Assembly: GCF_002836355.1 (NCBI RefSeq)
Contig: NZ_PJCA01000001.1
Location: forward strand, 186,001 to 250,000
DNA: 64,000 bases
Direction of reading: 5' to 3'
DNA from: Moritella sp. Urea-trap-13
Lineage (GTDB): Bacteria > Pseudomonadota > Gammaproteobacteria > Enterobacterales > Moritellaceae
Below the pieces are notes generated by a model. That model was not told the DNA's origin, searched no databases, and saw nothing but the letters and a program-made list of their open reading frames with translations. Shown here piece by piece: positions 17,567-27,330 of this stretch. Numbering within the stretch: position 1 is the stretch's first letter; every line of letters starts with the position of its first letter. Both the position numbers and the translations under genes were made by a program.

Positions 17567-18307
17567 TTACTTGTCCTCGATAAATAATTTTTTCACCCAA
17601 GGTCTGTGCGACTCACGGGTAATTAATTCATTTCTAAAGCGCATCAAGGTCAAGGTACCAAACAGTAAACCGAAGCCTAATAAGTTAATCAGTAAAGGCC
17701 ATAGCATATCGGTATCCATCGACGGCTTATCGAATTTACTAATCGTGGCTTTTTGATGTAGCGTATTCCACCATTCAACTGAGTAGTGAATAACGGGTAG
17801 GTTAATAACCCCCACTAACGCCAAGATACCTGCAGCACGACCGGCAAGCAGTTTGTCGCTAAACGCGCCATAAATAGCAATAACGCCAAGGTATAAAAAT
17901 AATAAGATAAGTTCAGATGTTAAACGCGCATCCCATACCCACCAAGCGCCCCACATAGGTTTACCCCATACGGCACCAGTAAATAATGCAATGGCGGTAA
18001 ATACAGCGCCAATCGGTGCGATTGCAGCGACAGCCATATCCGCCATTTTCAACTGCCAAACCAGACCAATAAATGCAGCAATTGCCATACTTAAATAGGC
18101 ACCCATCGATAAGGATGCGGCGGGTACATGCAGATAGATAATACGGAAACTATCGCCTTGTTGATAATCGGCGGGCGCGAATACAAAACCCCAAACCATA
18201 CCGATTGTCAGTGAGATCGCACTAAATAGTGCAAACCAAGGCAGCATTTTACCGGCTAAGTTATAACTTTTTTCTGGTTTTGCATAAGGATGGAGCCATT
18301 TCCACAT
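17567..18307 (-). CDS. ccmC: Heme exporter protein CcmC
   Basis: This 246-residue six-helix membrane protein with a WWD domain presents heme to CcmE. The tryptophan-rich stretch KPMWGAWWVWDARLTSELIL and the flanking histidine contexts IYLHVPAA and VIHYSVEWWNTLHQ are visible. The frame extends 10 codons upstream, but GAGAG before the ATG at 18307 and the family-like start MWKWLHPYAKPE favour the shorter form. It is separated from ccmB by about 98 bases. Confidence 0.95.
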   Translation of the reverse strand: MWKWLHPYAKPEKSYNLAGKMLPWFALFSAISLTIGMVWGFVFAPADYQQGDSFRIIYLHVPAASLSMGAYLSMAIAAFIGLVWQLKMADMAVAAIAPIGAVFTAIALFTGAVWGKPMWGAWWVWDARLTSELILLFLYLGVIAIYGAFSDKLLAGRAAGILALVGVINLPVIHYSVEWWNTLHQKATISKFDKPSMDTDMLWPLLINLLGFGLLFGTLTLMRFRNELITRESHRPWVKKLFIEDK

Positions 18308-18405
18308 ATTAAACTCTCTACATAAATAACGGCTCAATTATATGAACCTAAACAATGATTGAAACTAACTTTACTTTTCTTTAATTAAAAGCTTTAACTA
18401 ACGAT

Positions 18406-19074
18406 TTAACTCAGGCTAACCCGTAATGACGCGGCGATGGCAAACGGAGATAAAGTAACCGATGCTGCCAGCATAGCACCTAGTATAGCAACGGGGCCAA
18501 CATACGATACACCAAAACTCGCCGCATCGATGGCACTGGTTGCAAAAATCAACACCGGAATAAATAACGGCAGGATCAATAGACTCAGTAATACCCCACC
18601 TTTGCGTAAGCCAACCGTCAATGCCACGCCAATAGCACCGACAAAACTAAGTACCGGCGTACCGAGTAATAAGGTAATAAACGTCGCCGTAAAGGTATTC
18701 GCATCTAATGATAAAAATACTGCCAGCAAGGGTGAAACAAGCAAAATAGGCAAACCAGTCAATAACCAATGGGCTACGACCTTAGCGGTAACAATCAGCC
18801 CCAATGGCGTTGTCGTTAACATTAATTGTTCTAACGAACCATCGAGAAAATCATCGCGGAATAAACGTTCCATCGATAATAATGCCGATAATAATGCTGC
18901 CACCCAAATAACCCCAGGTGCAATACGTAATAACAGGTTTGGCTCTGGACCAATCCCTAAGGGAAAAAGTGTGATCACGATAATGAAAAACCACAGTGGA
19001 TTTAAAATATCTGATTTACGGCGAAAAGCAGTAATGAGTTCGCGCTTAATCACCTGCATAAAAACAGCAAACAT
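18406..19074 (-). CDS. ccmB: Heme exporter protein CcmB
   Basis: This 222-residue six-helix permease partner of the CcmA ATPase is part of the CcmABC machine that releases holo-CcmE. Family marks are LNPLWFFIIVITLFPLGIGP, WVAALLSALLSMERLFRDD and DGSLEQLMLTTTPL. It begins one base after the ccmA stop, so the two are coupled. Confidence 0.95.
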   Translation of the reverse strand: MFAVFMQVIKRELITAFRRKSDILNPLWFFIIVITLFPLGIGPEPNLLLRIAPGVIWVAALLSALLSMERLFRDDFLDGSLEQLMLTTTPLGLIVTAKVVAHWLLTGLPILLVSPLLAVFLSLDANTFTATFITLLLGTPVLSFVGAIGVALTVGLRKGGVLLSLLILPLFIPVLIFATSAIDAASFGVSYVGPVAILGAMLAASVTLSPFAIAASLRVSLS

Positions 19075-19075
19075 A

Positions 19076-19708
19076 TTAATACTCGATTAAGTGTTGACGG
19101 GTTAAGGTGATCTTACGTAAGCGTCCAGCTGAGAACTGTAGATCTTGGTGCGTAGTTAACACAACGCTCCCCCCCTTGTCGGCATGTGCTAAAAATAAAT
19201 TCTCTAATACCTTTACGCCACTTTTATCAATCGCCGTAAACGGTTCGTCTAAAATCCATAATTTCTGCTCAGATAGCCACAAGCGTGCTAACGCAATACG
19301 ACGTTGTTGACCTGCTGAAAGGTGACAAGCGAGTTGGTCTTCATAACCAGCAAGGCCCACTTGGGCAAGAGCTTCCCAAATTTTATCTTTAGCGACAGGC
19401 GCATGCATAGCATGGTAGAAGAATAAATTTTCGAAGGCCGTAAGCTCTGCTTTCACTCCGGGTAAATGACCAAGGTAGAGTAAATCTTGATGATAACTTT
19501 CACGGTCTTCTAAGGTATCAGTGTGTTGCCAAAGGATATGGCCATCTGCGGGTGATGATAGTCCAGCTAACAAACGCAGTAGGCTGGTTTTACCGACCCC
19601 ATTAGGGCCTTCAATTTGAATTATTTCACCAGCAGACACAGTGAAGCTAAGATCTGAAAATAACACGGTGTCTTCACGTATACAGCTTAAATTAACGACT
19701 TCTAACAT
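19076..19708 (-). CDS. ccmA: Cytochrome c biogenesis ATP-binding protein CcmA
   Basis: This 210-residue ABC ATPase is the first gene of the ccm operon. Walker A ([17 protein letters not shown]), the signature [15 protein letters not shown], Walker [12 protein letters not shown] and a switch histidine (LTTHQD) are in order. The longest frame begins 14 codons earlier, but GGAAG lies about 9 bases before the ATG at 19708, and MLEVVNLSC fits family starts. About 100 bases separate it from the upstream DUF2802 gene, leaving room for an operon promoter. Confidence 0.94.
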   Translation of the reverse strand: MLEVVNLSCIREDTVLFSDLSFTVSAGEIIQIEGPNGVGKTSLLRLLAGLSSPADGHILWQHTDTLEDRESYHQDLLYLGHLPGVKAELTAFENLFFYHAMHAPVAKDKIWEALAQVGLAGYEDQLACHLSAGQQRRIALARLWLSEQKLWILDEPFTAIDKSGVKVLENLFLAHADKGGSVVLTTHQDLQFSAGRLRKITLTRQHLIEY

Positions 19709-19811
19709 ATTTTTCATTCTTCCAGCACCAACCTGTAAGAATGTTAACATATTCCGGCTTTAAGCATAATTAAGCAACATCAAATAACCTGCCAATTATA
19801 GGTAATAAACA

Positions 19812-20225
19812 CTACTTTTTATGGAAATTAAGTAGTAGTTCCGCTTCTGCACGTGGTAGTTCGCACTCACGCATGATTTCTTCCAAGCTTGCGCCTAATT
19901 CTACCAGCTTCACAGCTCGTGTATAAAAACGGCTATCAGGATCTTGCTGTTCCTGTGTGGTCATCTCTTCTTTCATTTCATCTTGCTGAAATTTAGTTTG
20001 CTGTAACTCCGATGCGACTCCCTGAATTGCGCCCCCCAAATTAACATTCGATGTGCTCAGTTCAATGATGCGTTTTTGCAAAGAATCACTTGATTTAGAT
20101 AAATGTTTGAGCAGTAAACTATGTGTTGCCTGCAACTTAGTTAACTTACGGAATAATACAACACAACCAATAATCGCAGCAATCGCTACCGTCAGCGCAG
20201 CACCAGACAAAATCAAAGCAAGCAT
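19812..20225 (-). CDS. DUF2802 family protein
   Basis: This 137-residue protein has an N-terminal transmembrane helix (residues 3-26), then a predicted coiled-coil rich in Ser, Gln and Glu (about 30-95). A short C-terminal domain follows with YTRAVKLVELGASLEEIMRECELPRAEAELL, an HTH-like segment characteristic of DUF2802. It sits between cheW and ccmA, a position I recall for this family in Vibrio and Shewanella relatives. A terminator separates it from cheW. Function is unknown; a link to polar chemotaxis or flagella is suggested only by position. Confidence 0.8.
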   Translation of the reverse strand: MLALILSGAALTVAIAAIIGCVVLFRKLTKLQATHSLLLKHLSKSSDSLQKRIIELSTSNVNLGGAIQGVASELQQTKFQQDEMKEEMTTQEQQDPDSRFYTRAVKLVELGASLEEIMRECELPRAEAELLLNFHKK

Positions 20226-20250
20226 ATTGAGTCCTTCAATAAAATAGCAA

Positions 20251-20287
20251 TTAAAAAAAGCACTGTAACAATCATTACAGTGCTTTT
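20251..20287 (-). terminator. Intrinsic terminator of the chemotaxis operon after cheW
   Basis: AAAAGCACTGTAA and TTACAGTGCTTTT form a perfect 13-bp stem around 5 loop bases, with a run of T continuing on the minus strand. It lies 24 bases past the cheW stop. Confidence 0.9.
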
Positions 20288-20310
20288 CTAGATAGAAATG
20301 AGTATTAAGC

Positions 20311-20799
20311 TTATAAACCGCTTAATTCATCCCACTCTTCATCACTCAAAAACTTATTCAAATCAACAAGAATAAGTAGTTCGCCTTCACGGTTTGATAC
20401 ACCTTGAATGAACTTAGCACTTTCGTCGGTACCAACACTTGGCGCCATATCAATTTCTGAAGAACGTAAATAAACCACTTCAGCAACACCATCAACTAAA
20501 ATACCAATCACTTGTTTTTCAGCTTCGATGATAACAATACGTGAGTTTTCACTTACTTCTGATGGCATCAAACCAAAACGAACACGTGTATCGATCACGG
20601 TAACAACATTGCCACGTAAATTAATAATACCAATGACGTAGTTTGGTGCACCCGGTACTGGCGCAATTTCTGTATAACGTAGTACTTCTTGTACTTGCAT
20701 GACGTTAATACCGTAGATTTCATTCTCTAATTTGAATGTAACCCATTGTAGAACTTCATCTTCAGATGCATTTTCACCAAGATTTCGAGACTGACTCAT
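20311..20799 (-). CDS. cheW: Chemotaxis coupling protein CheW
   Basis: This 162-residue single CheW domain protein links chemoreceptors to the CheA kinase. Diagnostic stretches are YGINVMQVQEVLRY, GAPNYVIGIINLRGNVVTVID and VDGVAEVVYL. It is the last gene of the fliA-che-par block, 17 bases after parP, and ends at a strong terminator. Confidence 0.96.
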   Translation of the reverse strand: MSQSRNLGENASEDEVLQWVTFKLENEIYGINVMQVQEVLRYTEIAPVPGAPNYVIGIINLRGNVVTVIDTRVRFGLMPSEVSENSRIVIIEAEKQVIGILVDGVAEVVYLRSSEIDMAPSVGTDESAKFIQGVSNREGELLILVDLNKFLSDEEWDELSGL

Positions 20800-20816
20800 G
20801 TTTTATTTCCTTCTAC

Positions 20817-21776
20817 TTATTGCCCATGAATATTGATGCCATTATCCAGCAATTTAATCATTTCGGTTACATGTAATAATACGCACATACGTGATTTAAC
20901 CATGCCAGCTAACCAAGGTCGACTACCAGGTGTACTTCGCCATTTAATATCATTACGGTTTAAAATTTCAGTACCATGCAAACTTTCACAGCCTAGTACC
21001 CAATTCGATTCACTCAGTTGGATCTGATATTTATAATCTATCGCGCCCATATTTTGCTCAGGCATAACCCATTGCGCCGTATCGACAACACTCAATTTTT
21101 GTTCTCGATGTTGGATGATACCTAAATACCAATCCGGTTTGCCAAATAGACTATTTACCGTATCGACTTGATGAATGCCACCTAACTCAGTCAAAGGCAC
21201 CGCGAAAGTAACGCCTGCGACCTCAAAAAACAGCGCTTGGAAGTTTTCTTCAAGTTCAATATTTTCCCACGTAGGCTGCACTTCAACAGCTACAGGCAAT
21301 GCCTCTTCAACAAGAATTACCTGTTGTGCGGGAACGTCAAATTCATCAGTGCTGAACTCTGGCCTAACAAACTCAGTGGTTAGCGCTTCAGCCTCGAAGG
21401 TATCGATAACTGGTTCAACTTTATCGGCAATGACAGTATCAACAACGACTTGCTCTACAGCCAAGTTAACTGACTCAGGCGTATCTAAAGCAGACAAGTC
21501 CATGTCTGCAAGATCGATATCAATAACAGAACCTAATAGCTGGTCAAGTTCGCTTAATGATCCCGCACTATCTGGTTCTGGAATTTTGAACTCGCTCAAC
21601 GCTTGTGGCTCAACAACCGACAATAACGGCTTCACTTCGGCTTCAACAGCTTCAGCTTGAACAGGTTCGGAAAATGCGACTGTTGACTCCGCCACTTTCA
21701 CTTCATCCACGACAGGTACTGACAACATCGATGAAAAATAATCATCTAACGCAGAATGTTTGTTATGTTTATCCAT
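20817..21776 (-). CDS. parP: ParP-like CheW-domain protein for polar chemoreceptor arrays
   Basis: This 319-residue protein has a C-terminal CheW-like domain (about 170-310: FEVAGVTFAVPLTELGGIHQV, WYLGIIQHREQKLSVVDT) after a long acidic Val/Ala/Glu-rich linker. Near the N-terminus is SALDDYFSSML, a short conserved peptide. In Vibrio, ParP binds the ParA-like ParC and CheA and keeps signalling arrays at the pole. Gene order cheB-parC-parP-cheW is the same here, and it overlaps parC by 8 bases. Identity as ParP rests on domain plan plus order. Confidence 0.88.
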   Translation of the reverse strand: MDKHNKHSALDDYFSSMLSVPVVDEVKVAESTVAFSEPVQAEAVEAEVKPLLSVVEPQALSEFKIPEPDSAGSLSELDQLLGSVIDIDLADMDLSALDTPESVNLAVEQVVVDTVIADKVEPVIDTFEAEALTTEFVRPEFSTDEFDVPAQQVILVEEALPVAVEVQPTWENIELEENFQALFFEVAGVTFAVPLTELGGIHQVDTVNSLFGKPDWYLGIIQHREQKLSVVDTAQWVMPEQNMGAIDYKYQIQLSESNWVLGCESLHGTEILNRNDIKWRSTPGSRPWLAGMVKSRMCVLLHVTEMIKLLDNGINIHGQ

Positions 21777-22560
21777 ACATGCGCTCCTGTTGTTTCATTT
21801 CTGCCAACAAGTCTTGTAATAGCGCCCCATATGCAGCAACACCACGGCTACTACGAGAATACATAGAGGGTGGCATATGTTTTAAACTGGCATTTCTAAA
21901 TTGGGTATCAATTGGTACAACTGCGCGCCAAACATGCTGGCTATAGTTTTGTTGCAATGTCTGTAATGATACCAGCGATGCTTTAGTACGGCGGTCAAAC
22001 ATCGTTGGGATCACCGTATATTTAAACTCATTTGCACAACTACGCTGCATGATTTCAAACGTTTTCACCATACGGTCTAACCCTTTCAGAGCTAAAAATT
22101 CCGTTTGCACAGGGACTAAAATACGATCACTGCTTGCCAATGCATTCACCATCATCACCCCAAGTACTGGCGGGCAATCTATAATGACAAAGTCATAATC
22201 ATCCACGACTAAGCTGATAATGTTCTTGAGAATAAGTCCCATACCATCACGATGACCTAGGGTTCTATCCAAGGTTGCTAGCGCCATTGTCGCAGGTAAT
22301 AAATTAATACCGTTATAAGGTGTTTCTATTGTCGCATTATGCACCAGTTCAGCATCAAGCGTAGGGGCAACAAAAAGATCAAACAATCCAACCGTTAAGT
22401 CATCACTGTCATAATTAAGATAGCTGGTTAAGGATGCGTGAGGGTCGGTATCAATTAATAATACGCGCTGCCCTTGCTCTGCAAGTAAACCTGCCAGTGT
22501 AATTGCAGTGGTTGTTTTTCCAACCCCACCTTTTTGATTAGCAACAGTCCAAACGTTCAA
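21769..22560 (-). CDS. parC: ParC-like ParA-family ATPase for polar array placement
   Basis: This 263-residue deviant Walker A ATPase starts MNVWTVANQKGGVGKTTTAI, with the signature KGGVGKTT. DTDPHASLT and VIIDCPPVLGVMMVNAL follow. In Vibrio, ParC recruits chemotaxis arrays to the flagellated pole. The name should not be confused with topoisomerase IV subunit ParC. No ParB partner is adjacent, as expected for this system. It is 26 bases downstream of cheB. Confidence 0.92.
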   Translation of the reverse strand: MNVWTVANQKGGVGKTTTAITLAGLLAEQGQRVLLIDTDPHASLTSYLNYDSDDLTVGLFDLFVAPTLDAELVHNATIETPYNGINLLPATMALATLDRTLGHRDGMGLILKNIISLVVDDYDFVIIDCPPVLGVMMVNALASSDRILVPVQTEFLALKGLDRMVKTFEIMQRSCANEFKYTVIPTMFDRRTKASLVSLQTLQQNYSQHVWRAVVPIDTQFRNASLKHMPPSMYSRSSRGVAAYGALLQDLLAEMKQQERMYG

Positions 22561-22586
22561 CTTTACCCTACCTTATCTGCGTGTCG

Positions 22587-23861
22587 TTACCGACAACCGA
22601 CTTCAATATTAATACGCTCTGCGATTTGTAGCAGATTAATTTGTTCATCGGCTAATCCAGCATTCACAATTGCTTGTGGCATACCATATACAACGCAAGA
22701 TTGTGCATCTTGCGCCCATACCGTACTACCATGTTGTTTGAGTAATTTAGCGCCTTCTCGACCATCGGCGCCCATACCAGTTAAAACTATCGACAATACT
22801 TTATCGCGATATGACTTTGCAGCAGAACCAAATGTAATATCCACACTCGGTTTATAATTAATGCCTTCTGGACTGTCTACGACTTTCAGGTACAAGCCAC
22901 CGGCTTTACTTTCGATCAAGACTTGCTTGCCACCCGGTGCTAAGTAAGCCACGCCAGGTTGTAAGCGATCACCATGTTGTGCTTCCTTTACCGTGATTTG
23001 GCATAAAGTATTCAATCGCGCTGCAAATGCCGAGGTAAATGTAGCTGGCATATGTTGAATCAGCAAAATAGGCAGTGGGAAGTCATGGCGTAAAGGGGTT
23101 AATACGTTTTGTAATGCCACCGGCCCACCAGTCGAAGAACCGATTGCCAATAAACCATATTTTTTGCCTGATGCGCGTTTTAGCACACGACTTGCGGTTG
23201 GCAATACCCGCGCTTCAGACTGACTGTTGTCGAGATGGTTAGTATGACGAGAATCTAACGAACTTAACGTATTTAAGCGATTCGTATCCGTATTGTGTCG
23301 CGCAACGATTGGCGTACTGATACGGTTATTAACAGTATTATTAGCAGTCGTACTATTAGCAATATTGCGCGTTAACGTAGGTGTAGGGATCGTGTTCTTT
23401 ACTGGCGCAGCAGTCGTTATTGGCGATGTAGCGAGCGTACTACGCGGTGTTCTTAATAAACCTCGTCGTTTACTAATTTCTTTAATATTCAGCTGTAATA
23501 ATCGAACCGCTTCCGCTTTATCTTTAGCAATATCTTCAAACTTTTTAGGCAAGAAGTTAGCCGCACCCGCCTCTAAGGCCTCGAATGTTGATTTAGCACC
23601 TTGATGTGTCAATGATGAAAACATTAAAATCGGGGTCGGTGTTTCTTTCATGATCACTTTAACAGCTGAAATACCATCGAGTACCGGCATTTCAATATCC
23701 ATCGTGATCACATCTGGGCGTAATAACTTTGCTTGAGAGATCGCCTCTTGACCATTATTGGCAGTGCCAATAACTTCCATTTCTGGATCTGCATTAATAA
23801 TTTCGCTTACTCTACGTCTGAAAAAACTAGAGTCATCAACGACTAAAACCTTTATTTTCAT
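22587..23861 (-). CDS. cheB: Chemotaxis protein-glutamate methylesterase CheB
   Basis: This 424-residue response-regulator methylesterase removes methyl groups from chemoreceptors during adaptation. The receiver domain carries D55 ([10 protein letters not shown]) and a terminal lysine in LPKKF. The esterase domain shows [11 protein letters not shown] (nucleophile serine), LIQHMP and GMGADGREG. Between them is an unusually long, low-complexity Thr/Asn/Pro/Ser linker (about residues 135-225), making it longer than the usual 340-380. Confidence 0.95.
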   Translation of the reverse strand: MKIKVLVVDDSSFFRRRVSEIINADPEMEVIGTANNGQEAISQAKLLRPDVITMDIEMPVLDGISAVKVIMKETPTPILMFSSLTHQGAKSTFEALEAGAANFLPKKFEDIAKDKAEAVRLLQLNIKEISKRRGLLRTPRSTLATSPITTAAPVKNTIPTPTLTRNIANSTTANNTVNNRISTPIVARHNTDTNRLNTLSSLDSRHTNHLDNSQSEARVLPTASRVLKRASGKKYGLLAIGSSTGGPVALQNVLTPLRHDFPLPILLIQHMPATFTSAFAARLNTLCQITVKEAQHGDRLQPGVAYLAPGGKQVLIESKAGGLYLKVVDSPEGINYKPSVDITFGSAAKSYRDKVLSIVLTGMGADGREGAKLLKQHGSTVWAQDAQSCVVYGMPQAIVNAGLADEQINLLQIAERINIEVGCR

Positions 23862-23905
23862 CTAATCTATCTACTTCAATGTGTCTACTTCAATGTAAAA
23901 GCACA

Positions 23906-23921
23906 CAGGGGTTGCCCCCTG
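23906..23921. other. Hairpin in the cheA-cheB gap
   Basis: CAGGGG and CCCCTG enclose TTGC. There is no T run, so it is unlikely to terminate; it may set mRNA stability between cheA and cheB. A direct repeat of CTACTTCAATGT lies beside it (23871-23896). Confidence 0.4.
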
Positions 23922-23931
23922 CATCAACAAA

Positions 23932-26073
23932 TTAGCGTTTTGCGTAATGATTTAAGAGACTTGGAATATCCAAAATCAGCGCAATACCACCATCACTGGT
24001 AATTGTTGCACCAGCCATACCTGGCGTACCTTGTAATAAGTTGTCTAACGCTTTAATAACAACTTCTTCTTGACCAATCAGACTATCAACAACAAAACCA
24101 ACTTGTTTAATACCTAACTGTACAATCACTACATGACCCAATCCACGATCATTACGTGTTGCCGTTTGTGGATCCATTTTAGTTAGCCAATCATGTAGAT
24201 AAAATAACGGAATCGCTTTTTCTCTGACAATAATTGTTAACTGGTTATCCACTACGTGAGTTTTATTTAAATCAAGATGGAATATTTCATTCACACTCGT
24301 TAATGGCAATGCGAAGATCTGTTTACCTACTTCAACCATTAATGTTGGCAAAATAGCCAGTGTTAGCGGCACCTTAATGAAAATTGTCGTACCAGTACCC
24401 AGGTTTGAATCAATCGAAATAGTACCATTAAGCTTACTAATACCAGTCTTAACAACATCCATACCGACACCACGTCCAGAGATATCAGAAATCTGTTCTT
24501 TGGTTGAAAAACCGGGTGCGAAAATAAGGTTGTATGCTTCGTTATCCGAAATGCGTGCCGCTGAATCGGCGTCAAGCACACCACGGTCAATCGCAATTTG
24601 TTTTAATCGTTCAGCGTCCATACCGGCGCCATCATCAACGATTTTCAAACTAATATGGTCGCCTTCTTGTGAGGCTGATAAGGTAATATTACCTTGTCGA
24701 GATTTACCATTTTTCTCACGTACGTCTGGCATTTCAATACCGTGATCCACCGAGTTTCTCACTAAGTGAACCAGGGGATCGGCAAGTGCTTCCACTAAGT
24801 TCTTATCTAAATCAGTTTCTTCACCAACCAATTCAAGGTTAATGTCTTTCCCTAAAGTACGCGCTAAATCACGTACAACACGAGGGAAACGACCAAATAC
24901 TTTTTTGATTGGTTGCATCCGTGTTTTCATTACTGCGCCTTGTAAATCGGCAGTAACCACATCAAGGTTAGACACAGCTTTGGTCATATCTTCATCATTC
25001 GTCGAAATGCCCAAGCTCACTAAACGGTTACGAACAAGTACTAACTCGCCCACCATATTCATGATTTCATCTAGCGTACGGGTATCAACTCGTACCGTTG
25101 ATTCCGCTTGTGGTTTGGCTTTCTTATCTGCTTTAGCTTCGACAACTTTAGCTGGTGCAGCTTTAGCAACAGGGGCTACTGGCGTAGCAACCGCTGTTTC
25201 GATATCAACAACAGGTTGTGATAGAACCGCTGGGGTGTTTGGCGCACTGACGACATTCTTAATCATGCCAGCTGCACTTGGTGCATTACCCTTACCATAC
25301 AGGTCATCAAGTAGACTTTCGAAGTCATCGTCATTAATGCCCGCGTTATTATCTGCAACAGGTGCTGCCACCTTAGGCGCCGCAGGTGTAACTGGAATAG
25401 CAGCTACATGTTGACCAACACCATGTAAGTCATCAAGTAGCTTTTCAAATTCATCATCGCTAAAGTCTGAATTTGAACTTACTGGTATCGCCACAGGTAC
25501 AGGTTTACTTTCTTCAGCGTTAGCAGTAGGCGTACCACCTTTACCGTGTAACTCATCAAGTAGCTGCTCAAATTCAAGCTCAGACATACCATTAATATCA
25601 GAACTAGCAGCTGGAGTTGAAACGACAGGCGCAATGATTTTTTCAGCGACAACAGGTGTTTCAATCACAGCTGCTGGCGCAGATTCAGGTTGAGTAAGCA
25701 AATGTAGTTGATGAATCAATGCCGCATCTGCAGCAACAAGAGGCTCTCTCTGTTGAATTGCGACAAACATTTCGTTTACACAATCCAATGATTTAAGAAT
25801 AACGTCCATTAACTCGGGTGTTACCGCTCTCAGTCCATTACGTAGGCCATCAAATACGTTTTCTGCACCATGGCATATATCAACGAGTTCTGATAATGCT
25901 AAAAATCCAGCGCCACCTTTAACCGTATGGAAACCCCTAAAGATTGCATTCAGCAATTCTGAGTCTTCTGGGCTTTTTTCTAAATCAACGAGTTGCTCAG
26001 AGAGTAGCTCCAGAATTTCAGATGCTTCTATCAGGAAGTCCTGTAGAATATCTTCATCAACATCAAAGCTCAT
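23932..26073 (-). CDS. cheA: Chemotaxis histidine kinase CheA
   Basis: This 713-residue chemotaxis kinase phosphorylates CheY and CheB. The P1 Hpt domain has FHTVKGGAGFL (phospho-acceptor H49). A long linker of about 200 residues carries three copies of an FExLLDxLHGxG-like peptide (about 165-180, 206-220, 247-261). The dimerisation and ATPase regions follow (HLVRNSVDHGIE, DDGAGMD, GRGVGMDVV), and a CheW-like domain closes the protein. TTG precedes the ATG in frame; the ATG at 26073 has GGGAG upstream. It lies between cheZ and cheB. Confidence 0.96.
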   Translation of the reverse strand: MSFDVDEDILQDFLIEASEILELLSEQLVDLEKSPEDSELLNAIFRGFHTVKGGAGFLALSELVDICHGAENVFDGLRNGLRAVTPELMDVILKSLDCVNEMFVAIQQREPLVAADAALIHQLHLLTQPESAPAAVIETPVVAEKIIAPVVSTPAASSDINGMSELEFEQLLDELHGKGGTPTANAEESKPVPVAIPVSSNSDFSDDEFEKLLDDLHGVGQHVAAIPVTPAAPKVAAPVADNNAGINDDDFESLLDDLYGKGNAPSAAGMIKNVVSAPNTPAVLSQPVVDIETAVATPVAPVAKAAPAKVVEAKADKKAKPQAESTVRVDTRTLDEIMNMVGELVLVRNRLVSLGISTNDEDMTKAVSNLDVVTADLQGAVMKTRMQPIKKVFGRFPRVVRDLARTLGKDINLELVGEETDLDKNLVEALADPLVHLVRNSVDHGIEMPDVREKNGKSRQGNITLSASQEGDHISLKIVDDGAGMDAERLKQIAIDRGVLDADSAARISDNEAYNLIFAPGFSTKEQISDISGRGVGMDVVKTGISKLNGTISIDSNLGTGTTIFIKVPLTLAILPTLMVEVGKQIFALPLTSVNEIFHLDLNKTHVVDNQLTIIVREKAIPLFYLHDWLTKMDPQTATRNDRGLGHVVIVQLGIKQVGFVVDSLIGQEEVVIKALDNLLQGTPGMAGATITSDGGIALILDIPSLLNHYAKR

Positions 26074-26084
26074 CAATATCTCCC

Positions 26085-26834
26085 TTAAAATCCTAAACTT
26101 GACAATAAATCATCAACATCATTTTGGCCGTCTACCACATCAACACGTTCACTCGCGTTCATGATCGGACCTTCTGCCTCAATGCCACTTATTTCTTTAG
26201 ATTGCTCTGCTGATTTGCTTAGCGGTTTTGCTGCTTCACCAAACATCGTCAACATTTCAACTAATTTAACTTCAACTTCTTGCACTAGATTAATCACGCG
26301 ACGGATCATTTGACCAGTTAAGTCTTGGAAATCTTGTGCCATTAGAATTTCAGTTAAGTACTGTCTTAAACTATCGGCATCAGAAACTGAAACTTGAAGG
26401 AAATCATCTAATAAATTACAAAGTTCTTTAAATTGACCGAGTTGCAAATCACGATTCATCAAGCTCTTCCAATTTGGCATCACTTGTTGAATACGATCGT
26501 TAAAGCTATCGGCGATTGGCAAGCAAGCTTCTACCGCATCCATGGTTCGGTTTGCCGCTTTATCCGTCATCTCGATCACGTAGTTTAAACGCTCTCGTGC
26601 ATCAGGAAATTCGTCGTTAGCCAAGCTTTCAATACGCGTATCTAATTGGAAGTCTTCTAATGAATCATGTAGCTGGCGCGTTAACACACCGACTTTTTCA
26701 AAAAGCGCATCAGAATTTGTATTTTGAATATCGGTAATGATGTCATTTGCCATTTCAATCTGGTTACACTCTAACAGCGCCACCAATTCTTTAGCTTTTT
26801 CCAATGAAATCAAAGACTCTAGTTGTTCACTCAT
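26085..26834 (-). CDS. cheZ: CheY-P phosphatase CheZ
   Basis: This 249-residue helical protein dephosphorylates CheY-P. The catalytic region is visible as EILMAQDFQDLTGQMIRRVI, including the QDLTGQ glutamine. The C-terminal CheY-docking peptide is DVDDLLSSLGF. Of two near ATGs, the one at 26834 has AAGGA at a correct distance, while the first overlaps that site. Gene order cheY-cheZ-cheA is standard for polar flagellates. Confidence 0.95.
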   Translation of the reverse strand: MSEQLESLISLEKAKELVALLECNQIEMANDIITDIQNTNSDALFEKVGVLTRQLHDSLEDFQLDTRIESLANDEFPDARERLNYVIEMTDKAANRTMDAVEACLPIADSFNDRIQQVMPNWKSLMNRDLQLGQFKELCNLLDDFLQVSVSDADSLRQYLTEILMAQDFQDLTGQMIRRVINLVQEVEVKLVEMLTMFGEAAKPLSKSAEQSKEISGIEAEGPIMNASERVDVVDGQNDVDDLLSSLGF

Positions 26835-26846
26835 ACTCATCCTTGA

Positions 26847-27230
26847 TTATTGAATTCGTTCGAAGATCTTCTCTAATTTTTCTTTTAATGTCGCTGCTGT
26901 GAATGGTTTGATAATGTAACCATTTACACCTGATTGTGCAGCTTCAATTATTTGTTCACGTTTCGCTTCTGCAGTAACCATCAATACTGGAATATGGCAA
27001 AGCGCTTGATCCTTACGGATCTCTTTCAGCAGATCAATACCTTGCATTCCAGGCATATTCCAGTCAGTGACAACAAAGTCATAATCGCCATTTTTAAGCA
27101 TAGGTAGCGCGGTGTTACCATCATCAGCTTCGTAAGTATTACTAAAACCAAGGTCACGCAAGAGGTTTTTAATGATACGTCTCATCGTAGAAAAATCATC
27201 AACGATAAGAATTTTAATTTGCTTTTTCAA
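26847..27230 (-). CDS. cheY: Chemotaxis response regulator CheY
   Basis: This single receiver domain of 127 residues binds the flagellar switch when phosphorylated. It shows [21 protein letters not shown] (D11, D12), the phospho-acceptor D56 in [21 protein letters not shown] and GYIIKPF. No ATG exists upstream in frame. TTG at 27230 is chosen because GGAGAG (27240-27235) lies just before it, and the protein then begins [12 protein letters not shown] as CheY proteins do. The weak initiator may lower CheY output. Confidence 0.95.
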   Translation of the reverse strand: MKKQIKILIVDDFSTMRRIIKNLLRDLGFSNTYEADDGNTALPMLKNGDYDFVVTDWNMPGMQGIDLLKEIRKDQALCHIPVLMVTAEAKREQIIEAAQSGVNGYIIKPFTAATLKEKLEKIFERIQ

Positions 27231-27330
27231 GTTGCTCTCCAAAATAAGTAATTACAATATTTACCGGTCCTGATACCCATAAATATATTACTTCAATACT
27301 CAGGTACTAAATAAATAGTACCCATTAAAC

